This document shows, piece by piece, positions 43,516-52,301 of a stretch of DNA of 64,000 nucleotides (position 1 is the stretch's first letter; every line of letters begins with the position of its first letter). The notes beneath the pieces are model-generated. The model made no database searches. It was not told the DNA's origin and saw only the letters and a program-made list of their open reading frames with translations. Source of the DNA: Streptomyces sp. SA15 (GTDB lineage: Bacteria; Actinomycetota; Actinomycetes; Streptomycetales; Streptomycetaceae); contig NZ_NTGE01000094.1 in NCBI RefSeq assembly GCF_002291145.1, forward strand, positions 1 through 64,000, written 5' to 3'. Made by a program: the position numbers and the translations under genes.

Positions 43516-45057
43516 ATGTCTGAAACAGCCGCAAAGGCTCCTGGCGTCGCGGGCAAGGCCCCCGACGCCAACCGCTGGAAAGCGCTCGTCTTCATCGCGC
43601 TGGCCCAGCTGATGGTCGTGCTCGACGCGACCATCGTGAACATCGCCCTCCCGTCCGCCCAGCAGGACCTGGGGATATCCGACGGCAACCGGCAGTGGGT
43701 CGTCACGGCCTACGCCCTGGCCTTCGGCGGTCTCCTCCTCTTCGGCGGCCGGATCGCCGACCTGTGGGGCCGTAAGCGCACCTTCGTCCTCGGCCTCGGC
43801 GGCTTCGCCGCCGCCTCCGCGCTGGGCGGCGCGGCCACCAACGAGGCGATGATGTTCGGCTCCCGTGCCCTGCAGGGCGTCTTCGGTGCCCTGCTCGCCC
43901 CGGCCGCGCTCTCCCTGCTCGCCGTGATGTTCACGGACGCCAAGGAGCGCGCCAAGGCGTTCGGCATCTACGGCGCGATCGCCGGTGGCGGCGGCGCCGT
44001 CGGTCTGATCCTCGGCGGCTTCCTCACCGAGTACCTGGACTGGCGCTGGACGTTCTTCGTGAACATCCCGTTCGCCATCGTGGCCGCGGCCGGCGCCTAC
44101 CTCGTCATCCGTGAGCCGGAGGGCGGCCGCAACCGCAACCCGCTCGACATCCCCGGCGTCCTGCTGTCCACCCTCGGTCTGGTCGCGCTGGTGTACGGCT
44201 TCACCCGCGCCGAGTCCGACGGCTGGAGCGACTCCCTGACCATCGGCATGTTCGTCGCCTCGGCCGTGCTGCTGATCGCCTTCGTGCTCGTCGAGGCGAG
44301 GGTCAAGGCCCCGCTGCTGCCGCTGCGCGTGATCACCGAGCGCAACCGCGGCGGCGTCTACCTCTCCCTGGGCCTCGCTATCATCGCGATGTTCGGCCTG
44401 TTCCTCTTCCTGACCTACTACCTGCAGATCGTGAAGGGCTACTCGCCGGTCAAGACCGGCTTCGCCTTCATGCCGATGATCGTCGGCATGATCACGGGCT
44501 CCACCCAGATCGGCACCCGCCTGATGACCCGGGTCGCGCCGCGCCTGCTGATGGGCCCCGGCTTCCTGGTCGCCGCTCTCGGCATGCTGCTGCTGACCCA
44601 GATGGAGATCGATTCCTCGTACGCGGCCCTGCTGCTGCCGGGGATGCTGCTGCTCGGCCTCGGCATGGGTACGGCGTTCATGCCGGCCATGTCCCTGGCC
44701 ACGCAGGGCGTCGAGCCGCGGGACTCCGGTGTCGCCTCGGCGATGGTCAACACCTCACAGCAGGTGGGCGGCGCGATCGGCACGGCGCTGCTGAACACGA
44801 TCGCCGCGTCGGCCACCACGTCGTACATCGCGGACAACATCGGCTCCGCCACCAGCCGGTCCCAGCAGCAGCTGGTCCAGCTGGAGGGCCAGGTGCAGGG
44901 CTACACCAGCGCGATCTGGTTCGCCGTCGGCATCCTGGTCGTGGCCGCGGCCATCGCCCTGACCTTCATCAACGCCGGCCGTCCGGACACCAGCCCGGTG
45001 GCGGGCTCCGGCGAGTCGGCCGAGGATGAACTGGCGGTGCCGGTCGTCGCCCACTGA
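43516..45057 (+). CDS. DHA2-type MFS multidrug exporter
   Basis: 513 residues from ATG 43516 (MSETAAKAPGVAGKAP); GTG 43504 is an alternative. Fourteen hydrophobic helices. Motif D1-type LMVVLDATIVNIALPSAQQDL, motif A FGGRIADLWGRKRTF and motif C-like GAIAGGGGAVGLILGGFLTEYLDWRWTFFVNIP are intact. It is a proton-driven exporter of drug-like molecules in the cytoplasmic membrane. The gene is likely controlled by TetR4. A second, frameshifted exporter of the same class is at 35.3 kb. Confidence 0.92.
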   Translation: MSETAAKAPGVAGKAPDANRWKALVFIALAQLMVVLDATIVNIALPSAQQDLGISDGNRQWVVTAYALAFGGLLLFGGRIADLWGRKRTFVLGLGGFAAASALGGAATNEAMMFGSRALQGVFGALLAPAALSLLAVMFTDAKERAKAFGIYGAIAGGGGAVGLILGGFLTEYLDWRWTFFVNIPFAIVAAAGAYLVIREPEGGRNRNPLDIPGVLLSTLGLVALVYGFTRAESDGWSDSLTIGMFVASAVLLIAFVLVEARVKAPLLPLRVITERNRGGVYLSLGLAIIAMFGLFLFLTYYLQIVKGYSPVKTGFAFMPMIVGMITGSTQIGTRLMTRVAPRLLMGPGFLVAALGMLLLTQMEIDSSYAALLLPGMLLLGLGMGTAFMPAMSLATQGVEPRDSGVASAMVNTSQQVGGAIGTALLNTIAASATTSYIADNIGSATSRSQQQLVQLEGQVQGYTSAIWFAVGILVVAAAIALTFINAGRPDTSPVAGSGESAEDELAVPVVAH

Positions 45058-45160
45058 GCCTCACCGGGCTTGACGACGACCGTCCGGACGTACCCCCTTC
45101 GGGCCATCCGTACGTACGGGGATGGGGACGCTCCGTACGTACGACCCCAGGACCTGCCCC

Positions 45161-45191
45161 GGCTCTGCTGACCGAGCGGCTCAGCGGAGCC
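45161..45191. terminator. Convergent terminator hairpin (exporter / marR)
   Basis: GGCTCTGCTGA and TCAGCGGAGCC pair over 11 bp with one mismatch around a 9-nt loop, overlapping the marR stop. A perfect palindrome CCGTACGTACGG lies at 45108-45119 in the same short gap. Confidence 0.5.
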
Positions 45192-45705
45192 AGGGCAGGT
45201 CCGCACCTGCTTCGTTCGGCTGGAGTCCCTCGGCGATGATCTCCATGATCTCGCCGAGGGACTTCTGCTGTTCGGGGGTGAGCCGGTCGAACACCGCGTT
45301 CCGTACGGCCGCCACATGGCCCGGCGCGGCCCGCTTCAGCACTTCGAAGCCCGCGTCCGTCAGCACCGCGAACTGGCCCCGCTTGTCGGAGGGGCAGTCC
45401 TCGCGCCGTACCCAGCCGTTCTTCTCCAGGCGGGCGACGGCGTGCGAGAGGCGGGAGCGGGTGATCTTCGCGTGCATGGCCAGCTCGGTCATGCGCAGCC
45501 GCCGCAGCGGGGAGTCGGCCAGCTTGACGAGGAGGCCGTAGTAGATGTGCGGCATGCCCGCGTCCCGTTGGAGCTGGCGGTCCATGTGGTCCTCCAGCAG
45601 GAGGGAGGCATGGATGTACGAGCGCCAGATGCGCTGTTCCTCGGCGGTGAGCCAGCGGGGCTCCTCACGGATTTTCTCTGCGGGTGCGGATGTGGATGCC
45701 TTCAT
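45181..45705 (-). CDS. MarR-family transcriptional regulator
   Basis: 174 residues from ATG 45705; GTG 45714 is an alternative. The winged helix reads LRRLRMTELAMHAKITRSRLSHAVARLEKNGWVRREDCPSDKRGQFAVLTDAGFEVLKRA, with the Asp-x-Arg wing (SDKRG). It diverges from the DODA-type dioxygenase gene. MarR regulators paired with ring-cleaving dioxygenases commonly respond to phenolic or quinone compounds, so that gene is its likely target. Confidence 0.92.
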   Translation of the reverse strand: MKASTSAPAEKIREEPRWLTAEEQRIWRSYIHASLLLEDHMDRQLQRDAGMPHIYYGLLVKLADSPLRRLRMTELAMHAKITRSRLSHAVARLEKNGWVRREDCPSDKRGQFAVLTDAGFEVLKRAAPGHVAAVRNAVFDRLTPEQQKSLGEIMEIIAEGLQPNEAGADLPWLR

Positions 45706-45724
45706 GTACTCCACTGTACGAGAG

Positions 45725-45833
45725 CACTCCTTGAATCTTAAACCAATGTGCCGTAAGGTTTACACGCGTCAGCAGCCTTTTGTCTACGCGTCAGTAGCTT
45801 AGATCTACGCGCCAGTAGCTTGAGGCTTCAAGC
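45725..45833. promoter_or_regulatory. marR/dioxygenase intergenic repeats and palindrome
   Basis: Three repeats of TCTACGCGTCAGTAGCTT-type sequence occur (TTTACACGCGTCAGCAGCC, TCTACGCGTCAGTAGCTT, TCTACGCGCCAGTAGCTT; 45759-45822). They are followed by GCTTGA-GGCT-TCAAGC (45818-45833), a palindrome 27 bp before the dioxygenase start. CTTGAATCTTAAACC near 45729 lies next to the marR start. These are candidate MarR sites. Confidence 0.55.
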
Positions 45834-45860
45834 GAGTTTTGGCCGGAAGGAGCCGCCGCC

Positions 45861-46649
45861 ATGTCAGCAGTCGCCCAGGAGCGCATGCCGGCGCTCTACC
45901 TCAGCCACGGCGCCCCACCGCTGGCGGACGACCCGATCTGGCCCGGCGAACTCGCCGCCTGGTCGGCCGGCCTGCCACGCCCCAAGGCGATCCTCATGGT
46001 CTCCGCCCACTGGGAGGAGGCCCCGCTCGCCATCGGTGCCATCGAGACGGTCCCTCTCGTCTACGACTTCTGGGGCTTCCCCGAGCACTACTACAAGGTC
46101 ACGTACGCGGCCCCTGGCGCCCCCGAACTCGCCGAGTCCGTACGGAAGTTGCTGCGCACTCCGGGCACGCCGGTGCAGAACGTCCCGGACCGTGGCCTCG
46201 ACCACGGAGCCTACGTCCCGCTGGTCGAGATGTTCCCCGAAGCCGACATTCCGGTCCTGCAGATCTCCATGCCGACCCTCGACCCGGTGCGCCTCATGGA
46301 GATCGGCCGCAAGCTGGCGCCGCTGCGCGACGAGGGCGTGCTGATCGTCGGCTCCGGCTTCTTCACCCACAACCTGGCCGCCCTGCGGCACGAGGGAGGG
46401 GTGCCGGGCTGGTCGGCCGAGTTCGACGACTGGGGCCGGCGCGCGCTGGAGTCCGCCGACGTGGACGCGCTGCTCGACTTCCTCCGCAAGTCCCCGGCGG
46501 GCCGGCTCGCCCACCCGCGCACCGAGCACTTCGCGCCCCTGTTCGTGACGCTGGGCGCGGCGGACGTTGCCGGCGAGCTGGGGGAACAGAAGTCGGTGAT
46601 CGACGGGTTCTGGTTCGGGATGGCCAAGCGGTCGGTGCAGTTCGGCTGA
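45861..46649 (+). CDS. DODA-type class III extradiol ring-cleavage dioxygenase
   Basis: 262 residues, GGAAGGAG upstream of ATG 45861. LigB-fold metal ligands: His in YLSHGAPP, His in MVSAHWEEAP and the active-site pair in DHGAYVPL and FFTHNL. LVYDFWGFPEHYYKVTYAAPGAPELA is typical of the 4,5-DOPA dioxygenase subgroup (YgiD-like). It should open a catechol-type ring with Fe(II) or bind Zn. It is divergent from marR. Confidence 0.9.
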   Translation: MSAVAQERMPALYLSHGAPPLADDPIWPGELAAWSAGLPRPKAILMVSAHWEEAPLAIGAIETVPLVYDFWGFPEHYYKVTYAAPGAPELAESVRKLLRTPGTPVQNVPDRGLDHGAYVPLVEMFPEADIPVLQISMPTLDPVRLMEIGRKLAPLRDEGVLIVGSGFFTHNLAALRHEGGVPGWSAEFDDWGRRALESADVDALLDFLRKSPAGRLAHPRTEHFAPLFVTLGAADVAGELGEQKSVIDGFWFGMAKRSVQFG

Positions 46650-46681
46650 CGGGCTCGATCGGCCGCTGGGGTCTGTTGGCG

Positions 46682-47200
46682 CTAGAGCTCCTTCTCGTAC
46701 CAGGCCACGTCCCAGTAGCGGCCGAACTTCCGGCCGACCTCCCGGTATGTCCCCACGTACCGGAAGCCGAAGCGCTCGTGCAGCCGCGTGGACGCCTCGT
46801 TCGGCTGCGCGATGCCCGCGTAGGCGCGGTGCAGATCCTCGTCGGCCAGGGCCTCGAAGAGCGCCTTGTAGAGGAGCGTGCCGATGCCGCGGCGGCCGGC
46901 GTGCGGGGCGACGTAGACCGTGGTCTCCACCGAGGTCACGTACGCGGGCTTCGCGCGGTAAGGGCTGGATGTGACGTAGCCAAGAATCCGCTGAGAGTCC
47001 GTGTCCATGGCAACCATCAGGCGGTACGGGCCGTCTTCAGGGTGGGAGAGCAGCCACGGGCGGCGCTCTTCCGGAGTGAAGACGGCGGTATCGAATGTGA
47101 TGGGCGTCTCACGTACGTAGTGGTTGTAGAGGTCGGTGAGGGCTTCGAGGTCACTCTCGACTCCCGGCCTGACCTGCACCTCTGTACGCTCCGACGACAT
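46682..47200 (-). CDS. GNAT N-acetyltransferase (phosphinothricin/methionine sulfoximine type)
   Basis: 172 residues from ATG 47200 with GAGGAGG upstream; the frame is open further but without a ribosome site. GNAT features: RPGVESDLEALTDLYNHYVRETPITFDT, GYVTSSPYRAKPAY, VETTVYVAPHAGRRGIGTLLYKALF (acetyl-CoA loop) and PNEASTRLHERFGFRYVGTYREVGRKFGRYWDVAWYEKEL, the PAT/Bar-like ending. It probably acetylates phosphinothricin-like or methionine-derived amines. It lies divergent to hrdD. Confidence 0.88.
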   Translation of the reverse strand: MSSERTEVQVRPGVESDLEALTDLYNHYVRETPITFDTAVFTPEERRPWLLSHPEDGPYRLMVAMDTDSQRILGYVTSSPYRAKPAYVTSVETTVYVAPHAGRRGIGTLLYKALFEALADEDLHRAYAGIAQPNEASTRLHERFGFRYVGTYREVGRKFGRYWDVAWYEKEL

Positions 47201-47261
47201 CACGCCTCCTCGTGTGGCGGCACAGGGTACTGCATGATCAGAAAAATAGTGGGGTGGGTTG

Positions 47262-47287
47262 GGAATTCTGTCCTGATTCCAGTCGTT
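47262..47287 (+). promoter_or_regulatory. Sigma-R-type promoter of hrdD
   Basis: GGAAT (47262-47266), exactly 18 bp, then GTT (47285-47287). This is the Streptomyces SigR consensus GGAAT-N18-GTT, about 85 bp upstream of the hrdD ATG. It implies induction by thiol-oxidative stress. Confidence 0.7.
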
Positions 47288-47372
47288 GTTTCCATCAGAT
47301 GCCGGGCACCCGAGGAGAGTGCCAAGCGTCTTAAGGACCACCCGCTGACCTCACCATCGCAAGGGAGCACGC

Positions 47373-48374
47373 ATGGCAACCCGTGCCGTCGCCCGTCGTC
47401 AGTCCGCCACCACCGGCGAGACGGTCGACGCGGCACGCAGTGTTCGCGCCCACGCCGGAGAGATCGCCGATCGTGACCTGGTCGGCATGTACCTCGACGA
47501 GATCGCGCGCACACCACTGCTCGACGCCGCCAAGGAGGTCGAGCTGTCCCAGATCATCGAGGCGGGTGTGTTCGCACGACAGATCCTCGACGGATACGAG
47601 GAGCCCAAGGCGGACGCCACCCGCGAGGAGCTCGAGGCCCTGGTCGCCGAAGGCGAGCGGGCCAAGGACATCTTCATCCGCTCCAACCTCCGCCTGGTCG
47701 TCGCGGTCGCCCGCCGCTACCCCCGTAGTGGCCTTCCGCTCCTCGACCTGATCCAGGAGGGCAACGCCGGTCTGGTGCGCGCGGTCGAGAAGTTCGACTA
47801 CCGCAAGGGCTTCAAGTTCTCGACGTACGCGACCTGGTGGATCCGCCAGGCGATCACCCGCTCGATAGCGGACCAGTCGCGCACGATCCGCCTGCCCGTC
47901 CACCTGGTGGAGGAGCTGGGCCGGATCCGACGCGTGCAGCGCGAGTTCAACCGTGAGCACGGCCGGGACCCGGAGCCCGCGGAGATCGCCGCGGAGCTCG
48001 GCTCGAACCCGGAGCGCGTGGTGGACGTCCTGGACTGGGCCCGCGACCCGGTCTCCCTGAACATGTCGGTGGACGACGAGGGCGAGACCCAGTTCGGCGA
48101 CCTGCTCGAGGACACCTCCGCTGTCTCGCCGGAGCAGTCCGTCCTGACCCTCCTGCGCAGCGAGGAGCTGGACGACCTGATCGGCCGCCTCGACCAGCGC
48201 ACGGCCTCCATCATCAAGATGCGGTACGGCATCGAGGACGGCCGGGAGCGCACGCTGACCGAGGTCGGCAAGGAGCACGGCCTGACGCGCGAGCGCATCC
48301 GCCAGATCGAGAAGCACGCGCTGCTGGAGCTGAAGAAGCTGGCCCGCCAGACCGGCTTCGACGCGGCGGCGTGA
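47373..48374 (+). CDS. hrdD: RNA polymerase principal-like sigma factor HrdD
   Basis: 333 residues from ATG 47373 (MATRAVARRQSATTGE), the length and N-terminus expected of HrdD. Region 1.2 DLVGMYLDEIARTPLL; region 2 DIFIRSNLRLVVAVARRYPRSGLPLLDLIQEGNAGLVRAVEKFDYRKGFKFSTYATWWIRQAITRSIADQ; region 3 from VHLVEELGRIRRVQREF; region 4 with TLTEVGKEHGLTRERIRQIEKHALLELKKL. It should recognise promoters like those of HrdB; HrdD is dispensable in known streptomycetes. Its promoter carries a SigR consensus. Confidence 0.93.
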   Translation: MATRAVARRQSATTGETVDAARSVRAHAGEIADRDLVGMYLDEIARTPLLDAAKEVELSQIIEAGVFARQILDGYEEPKADATREELEALVAEGERAKDIFIRSNLRLVVAVARRYPRSGLPLLDLIQEGNAGLVRAVEKFDYRKGFKFSTYATWWIRQAITRSIADQSRTIRLPVHLVEELGRIRRVQREFNREHGRDPEPAEIAAELGSNPERVVDVLDWARDPVSLNMSVDDEGETQFGDLLEDTSAVSPEQSVLTLLRSEELDDLIGRLDQRTASIIKMRYGIEDGRERTLTEVGKEHGLTRERIRQIEKHALLELKKLARQTGFDAAA

Positions 48375-48812
48375 CGCCTCCCCTTAGTGGGCGGCGTACG
48401 CCGGGTGGCGAAAGACAGCGCAAACATGGCGATGACACGCCGCTTCAACCGACGGGGCCAGGGAACAAGACTTCAGGGGCCGGGAGTTCGGGCCGGGAGA
48501 GCATCCCGGATCTCCGATCCCGGACCCTGATCCCAGACCTTGATCCCAGCCCCCTGACCACTGAGCCAAGTCCCGACGCACTCCCCCCGGCGCCGGGACT
48601 CTCCCCGAGCCGGACTTCGGCGCCCTTCCCCCCGGGTGCCGGGGTCCGGCTCGCCTCTGCCCAGGCCCTGTCGTGCGGGCACGCAGAAGGGCGGGACAGC
48701 ACGCAGAAAGGCGGGACACCCCGAACCTGAACCCCGGGGTGGCCCGCCGAAGGGGTGATTCTGTCACATCGTCACAGCGTCGCCGATCGGCCGACGCACG
48801 GGGCGCCGCATG
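48375..48812. other. Intergenic, no gene seen
   Basis: 438 bp between the hrdD and WYL gene ends. Short direct repeats such as CACGCAGAA-GGCGGGACA (about 48679-48717) and TGATCCCAG-type words (48529-48551) occur, without a recognisable gene or clear terminator. Confidence 0.4.
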
Positions 48813-49778
48813 TCACCCAGCCCCCGCCCGGGCCAACCGCCCACCCAACTCCCGTACGCTTCGCGCCAGTTCCTCGGGCTCCCGCACCGTGAAGTCGAAC
48901 CCGAGCATCGCCAAGCGGACCGCGAGCCACTCCACGGAGTCCCCGACGACTCCGCGCAGCACACACCCCCCGCCGTCGACCGCTTCCGGCACCCCCATCC
49001 ACGCCGGCACCCGAGCCGCGACCGCCTCCGCAGCCGCATCGAACGTCACTGTGAACCCGTACGTCTCCTGCTTCCCGCGCATCGACTGCCGCAGATACTC
49101 GGCCGCGCTCCCCGTCGGCAACTCCCGCGGAGCGAACCGCGCCCCGGTCGCGAACGGCTCGTTCACCCGGTCGACCCGGAACGTGCGCCAGTCGCCCCGA
49201 TCGAGGTCGTACGCGACGAGATACCACCGCCGCCCGGTCGACACGAGCCGATACGGCTCGACCACGCGCCGCGACTCGGCCCCGTCCCTGGCCCGGTAGG
49301 CGAACCGCAACCGCTCCCGCCCGGCCACCGTCGAGGCCATCACGGTCAGCGTCTCGGGCGCGATACTCGCCCCGTCTCCGCTGGTCAGCGGTGTCGTCGC
49401 GGCCTGCAGCGTGGCCACGCGGTGTCGCAGCCGGGACGGCAGCACCTGTTCCAGCTTGGCCAGCGCCCGCACCGACGCCTCGTCCACGCCCTCAAGCGCG
49501 TGCCCGGCCCCGGCCCGCAGCCCGACCGCGATCGCCACCGCCTCCTCGTCGTCGAGCACGAGCGGCGGCATCGCCTTGCCCGCGACCAGCCGGTACCCGC
49601 CCTCCGCCCCCTTCGTCGCCTGTACGGGATAGCCCAGCTCACGCAGCCGGTCTATGTCCCGCCGGACCGTACGGCGCGAGACCCCGAGTCGCTCGGAGAG
49701 CTCGCCGCCGGGCCATTCGCGGGGCGTCTGGAGGAGGGAGAGGAGCTGGAGGAGCCGTGCCGGAGTGTCCGTCGTCAT
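48813..49778 (-). CDS. WYL-domain transcriptional regulator
   Basis: 321 residues from ATG 49778. N-terminal HTH_11: TPARLLQLLSLLQTPREWPGGELSERLGVSRRTVRRDIDRLRELGYPVQ. The WYL domain starts near ERLRFAYRARDGAESRRVVEPYRLVSTGRRWYLVAYDLDRGDWRTFRVDRV, and a WCX C-terminal region follows. WYL proteins sense small molecules or nucleic acids. It is divergent from the adjacent MFS gene with 63 bp between starts, so it probably regulates that exporter. Confidence 0.92.
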   Translation of the reverse strand: MTTDTPARLLQLLSLLQTPREWPGGELSERLGVSRRTVRRDIDRLRELGYPVQATKGAEGGYRLVAGKAMPPLVLDDEEAVAIAVGLRAGAGHALEGVDEASVRALAKLEQVLPSRLRHRVATLQAATTPLTSGDGASIAPETLTVMASTVAGRERLRFAYRARDGAESRRVVEPYRLVSTGRRWYLVAYDLDRGDWRTFRVDRVNEPFATGARFAPRELPTGSAAEYLRQSMRGKQETYGFTVTFDAAAEAVAARVPAWMGVPEAVDGGGCVLRGVVGDSVEWLAVRLAMLGFDFTVREPEELARSVRELGGRLARAGAG

Positions 49779-49841
49779 GAATCCGAGGATGCCGCAGTAA
49801 TAGGCCAGGATCTGACCTAGTGAGCCCATAGCTTGGGGAAC

Positions 49842-51365
49842 ATGACCTCCACCGAGCCCACCTCCAGTGAGCCTCAGCAGCCCACCGCAGGCGACCGCCG
49901 CCGCTGGTTCGCCCTCGCCATCGTGATGACCGCGGCCTTCATGGACCTGGTCGACGTCACGATCGTCAATATCGCCATCCCGTCGCTCCAGCTGAACGCG
50001 GGCGCCTCCGACAGCCAGATCCAGTGGATCACCGCCGGCTACGCGCTAGCCTTCGCCGCCGGCCTGATCACCGGCGGACGTCTCGGCGACATCCACGGCC
50101 GCAAGCGGCTGTTCCTGATCGGCATCGGCGGCTTCACCGTCGCCTCCGCACTGTGCGGCTTCGCCGCGAACCCGGAGATGCTGGTCGCCTCGCGCATCCT
50201 GCAGGGCGCCATGGCGGCGCTGATGGTGCCGCAGGTCCTGTCGATCGTGCACGCCACCTTCCCGGCCCACGAGCGGGGCAAGGTGTTCGGCCTCTTCGGC
50301 GCGGTCGTGGGGCTGGGGGCCGTCTCCGGTCCGCTGCTCGGCGCGCTGCTGACCGAGTGGAACCTGTTCGGCCTGGAGTGGCGGCCCATCTTTCTGATCA
50401 ACCTGCCGGTCGGCATCCTGGGACTGATCCTGGGCAGCCGCTTCATCACCGAGTCCAAGGCGCCGAAGGCACTGAAGCTGGACCTCGTCGGGGTCGCCCT
50501 GGTCGTCGTCGCCCTGCTGATGCTGCTCTACCCGCTCACGCGCGGCCGCGAGCTGGACTGGCCGCTGTGGGGGTACGTCTCGATGGCCGGCTCGCTCGTC
50601 GTGTTCGCCGCGCTGGTGGCGTACGAGCGGCGCAAGGCGGCACGCGACGGCTCCCCGCTGATCGAACTGTCCCTGTTCAAGGTGAAGAGCTTCGCGGCCG
50701 GTATCGCCGTACAGACGGCCTTCGGTGTCGTGCTGGGCATCTTCTTCCTGGTGTGGACCCTGTACCTGCAGGTCGGCCTGGGCTGGCGGCCGCTGCGGGC
50801 CGGGCTGACCGGCGTGCCCTTCTCGATCGCCGTGTCGCTGGCGGCCGGGCTGTCGGTGCAACAGCTCGTCCCGCGCTTCGGCCGCAAGGTGCTCCAGGCG
50901 GGCGCGCTGGTGATGGCGGTCGGCATCCTGCTCTACCTCTGGGAGGCCGAGCGGTACGGCCTCGGCATCGCCCCTTGGCAGATGGCGCTGCCGCTGGCCG
51001 TGATGGGCCTCGGCATGGGCCTGATCGTCGCCCCGCTGACGGACGCCATCCTCTCCGAGGTGCCGCGCGAACACTCGGGCTCGGCCTCGGGCCTCCTCAA
51101 CACGGTGCTGCAGATGGGCAACGCGCTCGGCCTCGGTCTGGTCTCGGTGGTCTTCTTCGGCGTCATCGACGACAACCTGCGCCCCAGCCAGGTGGGCCCG
51201 GCCTTCACCGACGCCTTCCAGTACGCCCTGGGCTGGGTCGCGGCGCTCATGACGGCCATCTTCCTGCTGATGTTCGCCCTGCCGAAGCGGCCGGCGCTGC
51301 GTGGGGCAGGGGCCGATCCGGAGCTCGGGGCGGAGGCGGAGAAGGAGCCCGAGTTCGTGTCGTGA
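49842..51365 (+). CDS. MFS (DHA2) transporter, WYL-linked
   Basis: 507 residues from ATG 49842 (MTSTEPTSSEPQQP); TTG 49833 is possible. Fourteen helices; MDLVDVTIVNIAIPSLQL, motif A GGRLGDIHGRKRLFLIG and GAVVGLGAVSGPLLGALL fit drug exporters. A C-terminal acidic tail (ADPELGAEAEKEPEF) is present. A strong terminator follows 12 bp after the stop. Confidence 0.92.
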   Translation: MTSTEPTSSEPQQPTAGDRRRWFALAIVMTAAFMDLVDVTIVNIAIPSLQLNAGASDSQIQWITAGYALAFAAGLITGGRLGDIHGRKRLFLIGIGGFTVASALCGFAANPEMLVASRILQGAMAALMVPQVLSIVHATFPAHERGKVFGLFGAVVGLGAVSGPLLGALLTEWNLFGLEWRPIFLINLPVGILGLILGSRFITESKAPKALKLDLVGVALVVVALLMLLYPLTRGRELDWPLWGYVSMAGSLVVFAALVAYERRKAARDGSPLIELSLFKVKSFAAGIAVQTAFGVVLGIFFLVWTLYLQVGLGWRPLRAGLTGVPFSIAVSLAAGLSVQQLVPRFGRKVLQAGALVMAVGILLYLWEAERYGLGIAPWQMALPLAVMGLGMGLIVAPLTDAILSEVPREHSGSASGLLNTVLQMGNALGLGLVSVVFFGVIDDNLRPSQVGPAFTDAFQYALGWVAALMTAIFLLMFALPKRPALRGAGADPELGAEAEKEPEFVS

Positions 51366-51377
51366 GCTGTACGGCGG

Positions 51378-51407
51378 AAGGGCCCGGCACCTCCGTGCCG
51401 GGCCCTT
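51378..51407 (+). terminator. Strong terminator after the MFS gene
   Basis: AAGGGCCCGGCAC-CTCC-GTGCCGGGCCCTT, a perfect 13-bp stem with a 4-nt loop. Confidence 0.85.
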
Positions 51408-51442
51408 CGCGTTACGCCCGGACCCACACGTAAGTCCGTTCA

Positions 51443-51519
51443 TGCCCGAATCACGTCCGACCCTGTTTACTTTCCGGAAATCCGGGCGTAGCCTCCCACC
51501 GAAACAACAAGTTCGGGCA
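51443..51519 (+). promoter_or_regulatory. fru operon promoter and candidate FruR sites
   Basis: TTTACT (51466-51471), 17-bp spacer, TAGCCT (51489-51494). Inverted 8-bp words TGCCCGAA (51443-51450) and TTCGGGCA (51512-51519) bracket the promoter, upstream of -35 and downstream of the expected start. They could let a repressor loop or cover the promoter. Confidence 0.55.
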
Positions 51520-51539
51520 CAGGTCGGAGGCGAACGGAC

Positions 51540-52301
51540 ATGTACGCACCGGAGCGGCAGCAGGAGATCCTCCGGCTCGCCCGTGACGGCGGGCGGGTGG
51601 ACGTGGTGTCGCTGGCCGAGGAGTTCCAGGTCACGGCGGAGACGATCCGCCGGGACCTGAAGGCCCTCGACCGCGCCGGCCTCGTCCGCCGGGTGCACGG
51701 CGGCGCCATCCCGGCCGGCCGCCTCGACTTCGAGCCGGACCTCGCCGAGCGCGAGACGACGGCGGCCGACGAGAAGGACCACATCGCCAAGGCGGCCCTC
51801 GCGGAACTGCCGACCGAGGGCACGATGGTCCTCGACGCCGGGACGACGGTCGCCCGCCTGGCCGCCGCCATCCCCCTGGAGGCCTCGCTCACCGTCGTCA
51901 CGCACAGCCTGCCGATCGCCGCCCGCCTCGCCGACCACCCCGGCATCCAGCTCCACCTCGTCGGGGGGCGCGTACGGCACCGTACGCGCGCCGCCGTGGA
52001 CGCCTGGGCGCTGCGGGCATACGGCGAGATCCGAGCCGATGTGCTGTTCGTGGCGGCCAACGGCTTCTCCGCCGAGCACGGCCTGACCACACCCGACCTC
52101 GCCGAGGCCGCCGTGAAGCGCGCGGCACTGGCCGCCGCCCGCCGCGTGGTGCTGCTCGCCGACTCCTCCAAGCACGGCCAGGAGCACTTCGCCCGCTTCG
52201 GCGACCTGAGCGACGTGGACCTGCTGATCACCGACAGCCGGCTGAGCCCCGAAGACGCCACCGCGATCGAGCGCGGCGGCACGGAAGTAGTGCGCGCATG
52301 A
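51540..52301 (+). CDS. fruR: DeoR-family fructose operon repressor
   Basis: 253 residues, starting MYAPERQQEILRLARDGGRVDVVSLAEEFQVTAETIRRDLKALDRAGLVRRVHGGA, the DeoR helix-turn-helix and wing. The sensor domain has MVLDAGTTVARLAAAI and DVLFVAANGFSAEHGLTTPD, where fructose 1-phosphate would bind. It is the first gene of fruR-fruK-fruA and overlaps fruK by 4 bp, so it likely autoregulates the whole operon. Confidence 0.9.
   Translation: MYAPERQQEILRLARDGGRVDVVSLAEEFQVTAETIRRDLKALDRAGLVRRVHGGAIPAGRLDFEPDLAERETTAADEKDHIAKAALAELPTEGTMVLDAGTTVARLAAAIPLEASLTVVTHSLPIAARLADHPGIQLHLVGGRVRHRTRAAVDAWALRAYGEIRADVLFVAANGFSAEHGLTTPDLAEAAVKRAALAAARRVVLLADSSKHGQEHFARFGDLSDVDLLITDSRLSPEDATAIERGGTEVVRA

Noticed and set aside
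48375..48812. A tRNA or small RNA gene after hrdD
   Set aside because: No cloverleaf or TTC-consensus T-loop could be found; only short direct repeats are visible.
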